From 2-02-FULL-55-14 sp964534125 (GTDB taxonomy: Bacteria; Bacteroidota; Ignavibacteria; UBA10030), in contig CAZHOJ010000001.1 of NCBI GenBank assembly GCA_964534125.1, positions 744,001 through 808,000 of the forward strand: DNA of 64,000 nt, read 5' to 3'. Positions 36,001 to 43,681 of this stretch are shown piece by piece. The position numbers and the translations under genes are program-made. The number at the start of each line of letters is the position of its first letter. Position 1 is the stretch's first letter. The notes under the pieces are model-generated. The model was given only the letters and a program-made list of their open reading frames with translations, had not been told where the DNA came from and searched no databases.

Positions 36001-36268
36001 AACCGTCCTGCACAGGAATATCCCGCAGTGCCTGGATCCCTGCCTGGATACCTGAGTCTGAGAAGCCGAAGGTATTGCCACCCTTTTCGAACGAGTTGAT
36101 CGACTTCAGCTGATTCCGGAGAATCCCTTCAAGGAGAACTGCTGTCGTCTTTCCACCACGCTGTTTGAGTGCATTTTCGGGTGGCAGATAATCATACCCC
36201 AGCCGCTGGAGGAATTGCAGGGCGGGTATCTGGCTGATGTGGTCTTCGCGAAAGGAGGGGGTATTCAC
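33044..36268 (-). CDS. hsdR: Type I restriction enzyme, R subunit
   Basis: The 1074-residue protein has an N-terminal nuclease domain with PDIVLFVNGIPLCVIECKRPD (D...ExK). An SF2 translocase follows with Walker A WHTQGSGKSLTMV, the DEGH-type VDEGHRTQYGSF, TGTPL and late motif AIARVNRVHPGKEFGYIIDYYG. A helical C-terminal domain contacts MTase. It should translocate and cleave DNA lacking host methylation. The start overlaps hsdS by 4 nt (ATGA). All key motifs are intact. Confidence 0.97.
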   Translation of the reverse strand: MNTPSFREDHISQIPALQFLQRLGYDYLPPENALKQRGGKTTAVLLEGILRNQLKSINSFEKGGNTFGFSDSGIQAGIQALRDIPVQDGYMASCEHVYNLLTLGKALEQTVDGDKKSYTLQYIDWEHPENNVFHVTEEYAVMRAGSKEHYRPDIVLFVNGIPLCVIECKRPDLKDPLGEAISQHLRNQQEDGIRSLYTYAQLLLSISTTGGSYATNGTEREFWAAWEERFEEADEKKRYEASLNKTKQRPLSEEQKSTLFADRFRYVRRYFDELEKEEILPTPQDRYLFGLCRPDRLLELSFRFIVFEAGAKKIARYQQFFVLKKTMRRIESISGGRRKGGVIWHTQGSGKSLTMVMLAQAIALDKKHIQNPKIVLVTDRVDLDDQITDTFKKCGLTVANATTGRGLADLLESKSDAVITTVINKFETAVKGLRQPLSSPNIFVLVDEGHRTQYGSFNLHMTKALPNACFIAMTGTPLMRREKNTAARFGGIIDSYTVDMAVRDKAVVPLLYEGRLAEQTVNEAPLDTYFQKISEPLTKYQKADLKKKFSRADQLNVADQKIYAVAWDISSHFRDHWQGTGFKGQLVCPRKDAAIRYKEYLDEIGIVSSEVLISPPDDREGEETAYGPSTDRVKAFWKRMMEEHSTPRKYEKHLISRFKYQTDPELIIVVDKLLTGFDAPVNTVLFITRSLKEHALLQAIARVNRVHPGKEFGYIIDYYGVLQQLGDAVQLYSSFTDFDPEDLDSTLTDIAVEVARLPQRHTDLWGLFRSIQNKRDEEAFEQLLRDEELRSEFYRNTSEYSRTLKLALSTLQFHRDTKEAEIKRYKDDASFFLSLRASVSQRYSDTIDFSQYESQIQKLIDKHIESDNVRPLTRLVNIFDRDEFEKEIEETVGAGARADKIASRTAKHISEKIDEDPAFYRKFSDMLKETIKAYEEHRLSELEYLAKTKSIMNSVLSRTDEDVPGELRSRDVARAFYGICLAQLGPKIKPENEGRRKSVEAALTIDDIIRQLALDDGIPVIDWQEKGNVTGRILIEVGDYLIDEVKDRLELDLGMDEIEDLAAQCLEIAKLRYK

Positions 36269-37506
36269 GATTTAGCCTTTCTGACACGAGTTCTTCCCGT
36301 CAGAAGTCTTTGCATAAGACCTAATTTTTCATGCTGCCTCACCGATCTCGCACTTCGCAGTAATTCGAGTTCTTGATCATATTCCCGAAGGATGTTGGCT
36401 ATTGCGATCTGCTCAGTTTCGTCCGGAACTGAAACCTTGATCTTGGCAAATTGAGGGTACTTGCAGTTCAGAGTATCGTCAACCAGCCCCTGTGAACTAC
36501 GGAAGAACAAATGGACGACCCTCGGCAACTTGAAGAAATAGGAAAAGAATATCCCATTGGCCCCCTGTTTTGGAATCACGACTGTATATGCGGGGCTGAC
36601 GATTCCTTCGAGGGACGACAACGCACTCCGCCCTTGCCACATCCGCATGGTGTTATATCCAATATCGCCAACCGCAATTCGCTTGTACAGCGACTTGTCA
36701 TTGTTAGAATTGTCCTTCTTTTCTGAGTCCGTTTGTGGAATGATACCACGGTCGGCGGTGATAGACAGCAAAGGCAGGTTCGACCTTCCTGTTTCAACTC
36801 GTTCCGAGAACAGATCTCCCAGCCGGCGCTCGATCCAGCGGTTTCTGAATCCAACAAGTCTCTTTGTTCCAGTCAGAAGCTGCTGCATCAACCCTCTCTT
36901 CATTTTCTCCTTCATATCGATCAAAGCCGTTAACTCCTCGATGGCCGTGTCCCATGTGCCGAGAATGTTTGCGATGACGCGCTGCTCGGGGAGAGGAGGG
37001 ACCAGAAGTGATGTCGCCAACAATTCTTTCTTTGATATTCCGAATACCGAAAGCCCATTTGCTTTCCTCATGAGCCTTTTTCGAACGGCAGGATGCCTCA
37101 ACAAATATGCGCGAAATCCTGGTGCGGTCTTACCCGCCTTGTCACGAGCCACAATTGTGTGAAGTCCGCCAATCACCTTTCGACGACCCAAACTGCGAAG
37201 TTCAACGGCCTCCGCGATTCCTTCTCGGTCCTCTGATGCATCGGCAATCACTAGGTCTCCATCGACTAGCAGCTTGGCCATTTTGGGGGCTTCGGAGGCA
37301 GACTTGAGGACTGGCACCATCGACTCATGGATCCTGAAATCAAGGATTTCGCCAGGATACTTCGCATGAATGTCGCCGTAGTGGATGCAGAATAAATCTG
37401 TGGTACGTTTTTTCGTGGTCAAGTAATCGCGCGGCAGTGGTGCTGTGGGAATGAATTCAAAAAGATCGCCGAGGTGTTCCTTGTGCCAACTCTTAGGGAT
37501 TTCCAT
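36265..37506 (-). CDS. hsdS: Type I restriction enzyme, specificity subunit
   Basis: The 413-residue protein has two target-recognition domains (about residues 5-165 and 215-370), each followed by a conserved helical spacer (PLPEQRVIANILGTWDTAIEELTALID, then ETEQIAIANILREYDQELELL). Full length implies a bipartite recognition site. It is separated from its usual partner hsdM by the three CBASS genes, with 75 nt to the E2-like gene. Confidence 0.95.
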   Translation of the reverse strand: MEIPKSWHKEHLGDLFEFIPTAPLPRDYLTTKKRTTDLFCIHYGDIHAKYPGEILDFRIHESMVPVLKSASEAPKMAKLLVDGDLVIADASEDREGIAEAVELRSLGRRKVIGGLHTIVARDKAGKTAPGFRAYLLRHPAVRKRLMRKANGLSVFGISKKELLATSLLVPPLPEQRVIANILGTWDTAIEELTALIDMKEKMKRGLMQQLLTGTKRLVGFRNRWIERRLGDLFSERVETGRSNLPLLSITADRGIIPQTDSEKKDNSNNDKSLYKRIAVGDIGYNTMRMWQGRSALSSLEGIVSPAYTVVIPKQGANGIFFSYFFKLPRVVHLFFRSSQGLVDDTLNCKYPQFAKIKVSVPDETEQIAIANILREYDQELELLRSARSVRQHEKLGLMQRLLTGRTRVRKAKS

Positions 37507-37581
37507 TTGGTTTTATGGTATCTGATTCGAGCTACTGGTGAACGGGACGGCGATGCACCCTTGTGAGGGTGGACCTCCAGG

Positions 37582-38082
37582 TTACTTTGCGCGGATACCC
37601 GATGAATTGTTGGAGAGGTGGCCGCTCGAAAATTCCTCTCGGTAGATCGACTCATCTGTTTTTTCGATGTGAATACCCCCGCCAGACCAAACGCCTGTCG
37701 CTGCCCAGTACTCGTAGTGCAGCAGCCATTCTGCAATCCACGGCACTATGGTCGTCGCAATCTGCCGAGATGGATCCCATTGGCCGGAGGACGGCCTAAA
37801 CAGGCAGAGTTTCTGGTCCTGAGTTGAATAGACGTGTGGAAGCTTCCAAATCCCTGGGAAAAATTCCAGCTTAGGTTCTAGCACGTACACGGCAATTCCC
37901 CTACCAGACACATAGCGTAGTGAAACTCTGTAGGAACAACTTGTCGAAGAGGGTCTCATCCACGCGGCCCAGAGTAGCGACTTGTCGCCTTGCCTTGTGA
38001 TCAACGAGTCAGGGAATGCTCGTCTGAGCATGACTTCGTGTTTGATCAAGGACAGTCTATTCGTCTTCACCGTAAAACTCAT
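37582..38082 (-). CDS. Stand-alone E2-like protein of a compact type II CBASS
   Basis: The 166-residue protein resembles the prokaryotic E2 domain that in longer CBASS operons is fused to E1 as Cap2. Signs are YRVSLRYVSGRGIAVYVLEPKLE, PHVYSTQDQKLCLFRP with the candidate catalytic Cys93, and TTIVPWIAEWLLHYEYWAATGVWSGGGIH, a very typical ending. In E2-only systems such a protein conjugates the CD-NTase C-terminus and primes it. It overlaps the CD-NTase gene by 26 nt; a shorter start at Met18 (38031) would remove that overlap. No E1 or JAB peptidase gene is nearby. Confidence 0.85.
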   Translation of the reverse strand: MSFTVKTNRLSLIKHEVMLRRAFPDSLITRQGDKSLLWAAWMRPSSTSCSYRVSLRYVSGRGIAVYVLEPKLEFFPGIWKLPHVYSTQDQKLCLFRPSSGQWDPSRQIATTIVPWIAEWLLHYEYWAATGVWSGGGIHIEKTDESIYREEFSSGHLSNNSSGIRAK

Positions 38083-39244
38083 GATTCCTTACCTTCGCAT
38101 CGCCTCCGGTGCCGAGAATACCTGTTCCAAACGCCATACGCATGGTACCCGCTTCACGCATTTTCTTATCAGAATCAGCGAGCTTCAGTATCCCCTCAGA
38201 GACGTACTTTTCTCCAAAAACTGGCCCAAGGCTTTTCGCCATACTTGGTACGCCCTGTTGATCGATGAATTGCCGGAAAAACGTTTGCGCAGACTGAAGC
38301 CATCGAAAGAACGATTTCTGCTTTTCAGGTTTCTTGTTCCAGGCGTCCGCGAAGTTCTCTGCCGGATTTACAGGATTGGCTATCACGTACAATCCACTTT
38401 GCATTCGGATCAGACTAGGGTCATCCATCCCCGCCAGAATCCGCTCGAGTGCATCGATCAGATTCTCTTCTTCACTGTATGCCCATGCTGCCAACGTCGA
38501 GATAATGATCGAGGCGGGTTTCAGATCGTCATCTATCTGCATTGAATCCCGGTGTCGCTTCAGCAACTGAATCGACCTCTGCAGTGGTGTTTTTATCATG
38601 AAATCCGGAACTTGTTCAACCTTCATACTCTTTTTTAGCAGTTCCCGCTGAGTCTCGAACGTTTTCTTCATGCGTTCTATGAACCACAACGCAAATCCCT
38701 CGGGGTTGCTCTTCGGCCAATCACCGCCTTTGGGCCAATCGCGCTTGTCAGTGATCAGGCTTGCATGAACTGCCAGCGGTTCCGGAACTCCGGCAAGCAC
38801 GAAAGGCCACTTCTCATCCGGAATAGCTGGCACAATGTCCATGTGGAATTTCGTGCTCTCAGCATAGTTCAGGCGCCAGCAACGGTTCTTTTCTTTGTCG
38901 AGCATCTGCGCATACTTCTCGTGCATCCTGAGTCGATCCCCAACCGCCGCCTTGAGTTTCTGCTGGGTTATTTCATGCTTACCGAACGTTACCTTGAAGG
39001 TGAGGTCCAAATCGAACTCGTCATCTCGACCCCATGGCCGGACAACCGTCCCCAGGCGGAATGATCCTTGCGGTTTAATGTCCGTCTTCCGACCGGCAAA
39101 GCTGGAGCCAGGACCCCCCAGCCAACTTCCGACTGCTTCATACCGCTCCCGCGCCTCATCGAATTGAGAATCGGTGATGTCTATCCTCTCGATGATATGC
39201 TCGAGGAACCGAGAGCGTTCGACTCGTTCTTTGCTATCTGCCAT
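38057..39244 (-). CDS. CD-NTase (cyclic oligonucleotide synthase) of CBASS
   Basis: The 395-residue protein has the nucleotidyltransferase signature GSFRLGT (Gly60-Ser61) followed by DDEFDLDLTF with active-site Asp78 and Asp80. The third Asp is in FHMDIVPAIP (Asp136). A PAP/OAS1-type helical region follows (TPLQRSIQLLKRHRD). On phage infection it should make a cyclic di- or trinucleotide. The ATG at 39244 is chosen for its GAGGTGG site; it overlaps the effector gene by 11 nt. The C-terminus is ...HEFYGEDE, with a Gly four residues from the end that may be relevant to E2 conjugation. Confidence 0.93.
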   Translation of the reverse strand: MADSKERVERSRFLEHIIERIDITDSQFDEARERYEAVGSWLGGPGSSFAGRKTDIKPQGSFRLGTVVRPWGRDDEFDLDLTFKVTFGKHEITQQKLKAAVGDRLRMHEKYAQMLDKEKNRCWRLNYAESTKFHMDIVPAIPDEKWPFVLAGVPEPLAVHASLITDKRDWPKGGDWPKSNPEGFALWFIERMKKTFETQRELLKKSMKVEQVPDFMIKTPLQRSIQLLKRHRDSMQIDDDLKPASIIISTLAAWAYSEEENLIDALERILAGMDDPSLIRMQSGLYVIANPVNPAENFADAWNKKPEKQKSFFRWLQSAQTFFRQFIDQQGVPSMAKSLGPVFGEKYVSEGILKLADSDKKMREAGTMRMAFGTGILGTGGDAKVRNHEFYGEDE

Positions 39245-40376
39245 CTTCCACCTCATTCCTAATGGTAAGCGATTCCACAAAGCCGCCGATCGCAGTATTC
39301 TGATCGTAGATAATTAAGCTCATATCCGCCTTGGGCATCCATCGGCGACCGAGTTCGATGGATGCCGATACCGGCATAGCTGGAAATACGTGAAGTGGGG
39401 TATTGCCCCCGTACTCAGCCTTGATCTCGTCCAGGAGTCGCCTGATGATTTCACCGAATCGAATCAACTGGGCTTCGGAGCGAAGAAAGTCATTGAAAGG
39501 GTTATCAACGGTCAGCGTATACACCGAACAATCCTCCCCGAGCACAGCGCAAATCCGATCGTTCACTACTGTGCCACTCAGAGAAATGTTGAGCGCCACT
39601 TTCGACCTCTTACCAATTGGCTTACCCACTCGGTAGTCCGGAGTCGAATCAAGTGTCAGCCAGTTCCAGGTTTTCGGATTGCGTATCGGCTGACGAATGT
39701 CGACATCAGTGATGTCCCCGAAAAGGACGCCGAGTATGACTAGCAATGGCTGAGGCGCGAGAGCAAATACCGTGAGATGATTGATCTCCTTCGCCTCCAG
39801 CCGCGGACGAATCTTCCGATCGAAGTTTTTCTCTAGTGCGGCCAGTTCCATCCGCCAGAACTCAGCGTTGGTGTCCCTCTGGGGGCTATTCACCAGTCCT
39901 AATTCCACCGTCCGGCCTTCGGCCGGGTATCGCGGGGGCATGAATGGAAGTAGCACATCGTATGACATGACCGGGACGTGCGCACCGACGTTCGCACGGT
40001 ATACCACCATTAGACTCTTGAGATCCTCTGAGATTCCAGTGACCGTCTCGATTCGGGCCTCATGATGTTCCTTCATCTGTCTCAACAGGCGGACTGGATG
40101 CCCTTTGACCTCCTCCTTATCGATCAGCCGGTGGTGGACATCGCATAGCAGCATTAGATTGCTCAATTGGTCTTTGAGCCGAGGTGAATCTTTCGCGCTA
40201 CCACGAGGACCTTTGGGTTTGTCCGCAACAATATGGGCAACATATGCACTGTTGAACTGGGCTTTCGAGAGATCATCACAGTAGAGGGGCCTATTGCACC
40301 CCCTGTACTCACATCGACCACCCGCCATCCCCCAGAGGATAAGTCTTGTCTTCTCGGGAACAGATGTAAAAGACAT
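39234..40376 (-). CDS. HNH-SAVED effector nuclease (Cap5-like) of CBASS
   Basis: The 380-residue protein has an N-terminal HNH nuclease: GGRCEYRGCNRPLYC (Cys22/27), VAHIVADK (His48), then LSNLMLLCDVHHRLID (Asn73, Cys78, His81/82). A C-terminal SAVED domain follows, with NHLTVFALAPQPLLVILGVLFGD and PKTWNWL. SAVED senses the cyclic nucleotide made by the CD-NTase and triggers HNH-mediated DNA degradation and abortive infection. It begins 2 nt after the hsdM stop, so it is in the restriction operon. Confidence 0.93.
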   Translation of the reverse strand: MSFTSVPEKTRLILWGMAGGRCEYRGCNRPLYCDDLSKAQFNSAYVAHIVADKPKGPRGSAKDSPRLKDQLSNLMLLCDVHHRLIDKEEVKGHPVRLLRQMKEHHEARIETVTGISEDLKSLMVVYRANVGAHVPVMSYDVLLPFMPPRYPAEGRTVELGLVNSPQRDTNAEFWRMELAALEKNFDRKIRPRLEAKEINHLTVFALAPQPLLVILGVLFGDITDVDIRQPIRNPKTWNWLTLDSTPDYRVGKPIGKRSKVALNISLSGTVVNDRICAVLGEDCSVYTLTVDNPFNDFLRSEAQLIRFGEIIRRLLDEIKAEYGGNTPLHVFPAMPVSASIELGRRWMPKADMSLIIYDQNTAIGGFVESLTIRNEVEDGR

Positions 40377-40378
40377 AG

Positions 40379-41911
40379 TCAGATTCCCAGTTTTTTGAGG
40401 TGTGCGTTCATTTTTGTCCGGACCGAAACCAGCTCTTTCTCCAATGCATCAATTTCCTTCTGTACCGCCTTCAGATCGACCATTTCCTCTTCTTCAAACG
40501 TATCGACGTAGCGGGGGATGTTCAGATTGAACTCGTTTTCCGCAAGTTCACCAGGGGTGGCTACGTACGCGAACTTCTTCTCGACAATGCCGGCCTTCAT
40601 ACCCCCCTTCGAGAACGAACGGTAGAGTTTTACGATGTGATCGATGTCCGTGGTCCGTAACCGGTTTTGATTCTTCCCCGCCTCGAACCTCTCGCTGGCG
40701 TCCACAAAGAGGACGTTCTGGTTCTTCCCTTTTCCGCGATTGAAGATCATTATCGCGGCGGGAATTCCGGCTCCAAAGAACAGGTTGGCAGGTAGACCAA
40801 TCACGGCGTCAAGAATGTTCTCTTCTATAGTCTTTTGCCTGATCTTGCCTTCTGAGGCACCCCTGAAGAGCACTCCATTCGGGACGACGACTCCCACCTT
40901 CCCTTTGCCTTCGTACGTCGTCTCAATCATGTGGCTGATGAAAGCCCAGTCACCTTTGCTCTTCGGAGGAACACCGCGCCAAAACCGCTTGTATCGGTCT
41001 GAATCGGCTTCGTCCGCCCCCCACTTGTCCAGACTGAAAGGTGGATTGGCGACGACGGTGTCGAATTTCATGAGGGTATCGCCCTCTTTGAGCTTTGGAT
41101 TGCGAATTGTGTCGCCCCACCTGATCGTCGTATTGTCGAAGCCATGCAGAAACATGTTCATGACCGCAAGCGCCCATGTACTTCCGTTCGCCTCCTGCCC
41201 GTAAATGGCGACATTGTCGGAACCGACTTCGCGCGCGGCCTTAATCAGGAGCGACCCGGATCCGCAGGTTGGGTCGCAGATGCGGGCGCCTGGAGCCGCT
41301 TTTGTGAGGCGGGCGATGAGACTGGAGACTTCTTTGGGTGTGTAGAATTCCCCCGCCTTCTTTCCTGCATCGGAGGCAAAGTTCGCAATAAGAAACTCAT
41401 ACGAGTCTCCTATCACGTCGTTCCCATCAAGACGAGACGGCCGCAGATCAAGACGTTCATCACTGAAGTCGATCAGCAGTTGTTTCAATCGAGTGTTCTT
41501 ATCCTTCACATCTCCGAGGTTGGAAGAGTTGAAATCGATGTTCCGAAATATCCCCGTACCGTCTTCCCCACCAAGTTTGTCCCGGTTTGCCTCCTGTAAT
41601 CCTTCAAGAGCCAAGTTTATCAGTTCGCCAATATTGGACTCGTTCCGATGCTCATAGAGATGGTCGAATGTGCATTCTTCGGGAATAACGAACCGCTCGT
41701 GCTTCATCGCCCGATCCACTCGTCCTTTGTCGTTCTTGTACTTCTTCTCATACATATCCCTCAGATCGCGGTGCACATCGCTGACGTATTTGAGAAACAG
41801 CATCGTCAGGATGTAGTCCTTGTACTGGCTGGGATCAATGACACCTCGGAACGTGTCGCATGCCTTCCAGACGAGGTTGTTTATATCTCTTTGTTTGGTC
41901 TTTGTGTCCAT
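40379..41911 (-). CDS. hsdM: Type I restriction enzyme, methyltransferase subunit
   Basis: The 510-residue N6-adenine methyltransferase has an N-terminal helical HsdM domain (NNLVWKACDTFRGVIDPSQYKDYILTMLFLKYVSD). The SAM-binding motif is ICDPTCGSGSLLIKA and the catalytic motif NPPF is in VVANPPFSLDKWG. It should methylate the host site in complex with HsdS. Instead of hsdS, the next gene (2 nt away) is the CBASS effector. Confidence 0.97.
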   Translation of the reverse strand: MDTKTKQRDINNLVWKACDTFRGVIDPSQYKDYILTMLFLKYVSDVHRDLRDMYEKKYKNDKGRVDRAMKHERFVIPEECTFDHLYEHRNESNIGELINLALEGLQEANRDKLGGEDGTGIFRNIDFNSSNLGDVKDKNTRLKQLLIDFSDERLDLRPSRLDGNDVIGDSYEFLIANFASDAGKKAGEFYTPKEVSSLIARLTKAAPGARICDPTCGSGSLLIKAAREVGSDNVAIYGQEANGSTWALAVMNMFLHGFDNTTIRWGDTIRNPKLKEGDTLMKFDTVVANPPFSLDKWGADEADSDRYKRFWRGVPPKSKGDWAFISHMIETTYEGKGKVGVVVPNGVLFRGASEGKIRQKTIEENILDAVIGLPANLFFGAGIPAAIMIFNRGKGKNQNVLFVDASERFEAGKNQNRLRTTDIDHIVKLYRSFSKGGMKAGIVEKKFAYVATPGELAENEFNLNIPRYVDTFEEEEMVDLKAVQKEIDALEKELVSVRTKMNAHLKKLGI

Positions 41912-41959
41912 GATGTGTCCGAATTGGTCGGCGATGGAGTGGCTCAGGTTAGAATCGGC

Positions 41960-42232
41960 TCAGAAGACGTATACATAAACTGTTTTCCTCGCGCTCAGAT
42001 CTCCGCCCGTCCCTCCCTTCATTCCTTTGTTAATGAAATGCGATTCTATATCCTGTGCGTCGGACAATGAATCCGCTGCCCAGTTACTCCAGTACTCAGT
42101 GTTTTGATTTTCGGTGTCGCGCCAATACTTTTTCCGTTCCATGAGATCGTGAGTAAGTCCGATGCGCCAGATGCTGTAGCCAGAGGTACCAACCTTTGTC
42201 GTTATTGCACTTGCGATCTGCGGCTTTGTCAT
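41960..42232 (-). CDS. Small GIY-YIG-like protein of the restriction locus
   Basis: The 90-residue protein has YSIWRIGLTHDLMERKKYW near the start, the place of GIY...YIG and Arg in GIY-YIG nucleases. It ends DIESHFINKGMKGGTGGDLSARKTVYVYVF. The catalytic Glu is not obvious, so activity is doubtful. GGAGG precedes the start by 4 nt. It lies between the half-HsdS gene and hsdM on the same strand. The family is otherwise unassigned. Confidence 0.65.
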   Translation of the reverse strand: MTKPQIASAITTKVGTSGYSIWRIGLTHDLMERKKYWRDTENQNTEYWSNWAADSLSDAQDIESHFINKGMKGGTGGDLSARKTVYVYVF

Positions 42233-42275
42233 ACTACCTCCACGGGAATATTGTTGTATGTAATAGGTTCCATGT

Positions 42276-42851
42276 TCAAGGACGCGGGTGCGTCAGAGCC
42301 AACAGATTTGTGCCCAGGCTATTAAGTTTCAACTGAGAAATGCGTTCGACAAGGTCCCGTTCTAGCTCGGCCAGCGCTTGCGTCTGAACAATGAGTTCTT
42401 GCACCTCACGCTCCGGGATTGGCACCGGGAGGTCCAATAGGTCCTCTTTCGACACAGAAGGAATACCGCTCCCTTTCGCCATGCTTCTGATTCTGGTCGC
42501 CACTGTCGGATGATTGAAGTACCATGCGAGGTATTCGGCGCTGATCTTGTCCGTGAAATCGGGTCGGATGGTCAGCACGAAGAATGAGGTTGATGCCACG
42601 GCTTTTCCCATTGACGAGCGGTACACAATTGCTCGATTGCGAGTCCCCTTCGATGTGAATAGAATCTCGGAGTCGCTCAGCAGGTGGCGGGACTGATAAG
42701 GCACCACGTCCACGCCTCGTTCGACATTGCGGATCAGTTTACCACTGGGCGAAAAGTGTTCTGCCAGGAGGTATGCAATTTCCCCTTGACTCTGCGTCTT
42801 TGCGTAGAGTCCGGATCTAATCGAGACGATGTTCTTGAGTTGTTCAATCAT
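42276..42851 (-). CDS. Half-length HsdS-like specificity protein
   Basis: The 191-residue protein contains one target-recognition domain (VSIRSGLYAKTQSQGEIAYLLAEHFS, IRSMAKGSGIPSVSKEDLLDLPVPIPE) and one conserved helix (QTQALAELERDLVERISQL), so it is half the size of HsdS. Such half subunits can dimerise into a palindromic-site HsdS or serve as TRD donors. It is first gene in the operon, 18-25 nt downstream of a strong promoter. Confidence 0.85.
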   Translation of the reverse strand: MIEQLKNIVSIRSGLYAKTQSQGEIAYLLAEHFSPSGKLIRNVERGVDVVPYQSRHLLSDSEILFTSKGTRNRAIVYRSSMGKAVASTSFFVLTIRPDFTDKISAEYLAWYFNHPTVATRIRSMAKGSGIPSVSKEDLLDLPVPIPEREVQELIVQTQALAELERDLVERISQLKLNSLGTNLLALTHPRP

Positions 42852-42875
42852 TTTTCTAACGCTACACGCTCTACG

Positions 42876-42904
42876 AATATAATACTTTCTGACAGTGTTG
42901 TCAA
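42876..42904 (-). promoter_or_regulatory. Sigma70-type promoter of the hsd-CBASS operon with inverted repeat
   Basis: On the minus strand TTGACA (42904-42899), 17 nt, TATATT (42881-42876) is a near-perfect sigma70 promoter about 25 nt before the half-hsdS start. TGACA-GTGT-TGTCA (42890-42903) is an inverted repeat overlapping the -35 box, a candidate operator. Confidence 0.8.
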
Positions 42905-42973
42905 GATAATTGCGAGTACTCCATCTACTATTTTTCTATACGAGCACTTCATCTCAGCAATGCCGTGATGTTT

Positions 42974-42987
42974 ACCGCCATAGCGGA
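42974..42987. promoter_or_regulatory. Candidate operator 1 of hipBST
   Basis: ACCGCCATAGCGGA, a palindrome around CATA. Its sequence resembles the second site at 43045, suggesting a shared binding protein such as the HipB product. Confidence 0.5.
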
Positions 42988-43034
42988 AAATTGACTGGAT
43001 AGACTGAGTCTAGATGCATGAGTAGACCAAAGCA

Positions 43035-43063
43035 TTGTATTTTTACTGTCATAACGGTATTAT
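43035..43063 (+). promoter_or_regulatory. hipBST promoter with operator 2
   Basis: TTGTAT (43035-43040), 17 nt, TATTAT (43058-43063). ACTGTCATAACGGT (43045-43058) fills the spacer and touches the -10 box, resembling operator 1. HipB binding here would repress the promoter. AGAGGA at 43075-43080 is the ribosome site. Confidence 0.6.
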
Positions 43064-43089
43064 TGTATTGAATCAGAGGAAGCCATTCG

Positions 43090-43383
43090 ATGGAGCAAAG
43101 ATCAAAACAAAAATTACCGCCCAGGCGGCAAAAAGCGCTATCCACAGAATTCACGGCTAGGCTAGGAGAATTCATCCGATGGCACCGAAAGCAGGCGAAG
43201 CTCACCCAGGCAGGGATGGCAGATCTCGCCGGAATTGGAAAGACTGCCGTTTTTGACATTGAGGCGGGGAAAAGTACAGTCCGCCTCGAAACGCTCCTCA
43301 ATGTACTCCGCGTGTTGAATATTGGTGTTACGATGCACAGCAAGTTGGACAGCATTGCAGAGGACTGGAATGAGAACAGCTGA
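43090..43383 (+). CDS. hipB: HipB-like antitoxin/repressor (XRE-type HTH)
   Basis: The 97-residue protein has an HTH-XRE domain at about 23-77 (ARLGEFIRWHRKQAKLTQAGMADLAGIGKTAVFDIEAGKSTVRLETLLNVL). It is the DNA-binding part of a HipBST system and probably autoregulates through the two palindromes upstream. It overlaps hipS by 14 nt. Confidence 0.9.
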   Translation: MEQRSKQKLPPRRQKALSTEFTARLGEFIRWHRKQAKLTQAGMADLAGIGKTAVFDIEAGKSTVRLETLLNVLRVLNIGVTMHSKLDSIAEDWNENS

Positions 43384-43681
43384 CGTATATGTCGACGGAG
43401 TGAAAGCGGCAAGACTCGAAGAGCGGGAGAAGAACAAACACTACGTGCTGAGATACGATGACGGGTATCTGGGCCAGCCTGTGTCGCTGACTATGCCCGT
43501 GAAAGAGCAAATGCACGAGTTCGATCGTTTTCCGCCTTTCTTTGATGGACTCTTACCAGAAGGGCCCCAATTGGAAGCGCTCTTGCGGATTCGGAAGCTC
43601 GATGCAACAGACTACTTTGGTCAGCTGGCCGCTGTGGGTGAGGATCTTGTCGGAAACGTTACTGTGAAAGCGGTTGAATGA
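43370..43681 (+). CDS. hipS: HipS-like small antitoxin (HipA N-subdomain 1)
   Basis: The 103-residue protein starts MRTADVYVDGVKAARLEE at 43370. It corresponds to the HipA N-terminal couple domain (PVSLTMPVKEQ, FPPFFDGLLPEGPQLEALL) as a separate gene, the defining trait of HipBST. HipS neutralises HipT in the E. coli O127 system. It overlaps hipT by 4 nt. Confidence 0.88.
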   Translation: MRTADVYVDGVKAARLEEREKNKHYVLRYDDGYLGQPVSLTMPVKEQMHEFDRFPPFFDGLLPEGPQLEALLRIRKLDATDYFGQLAAVGEDLVGNVTVKAVE

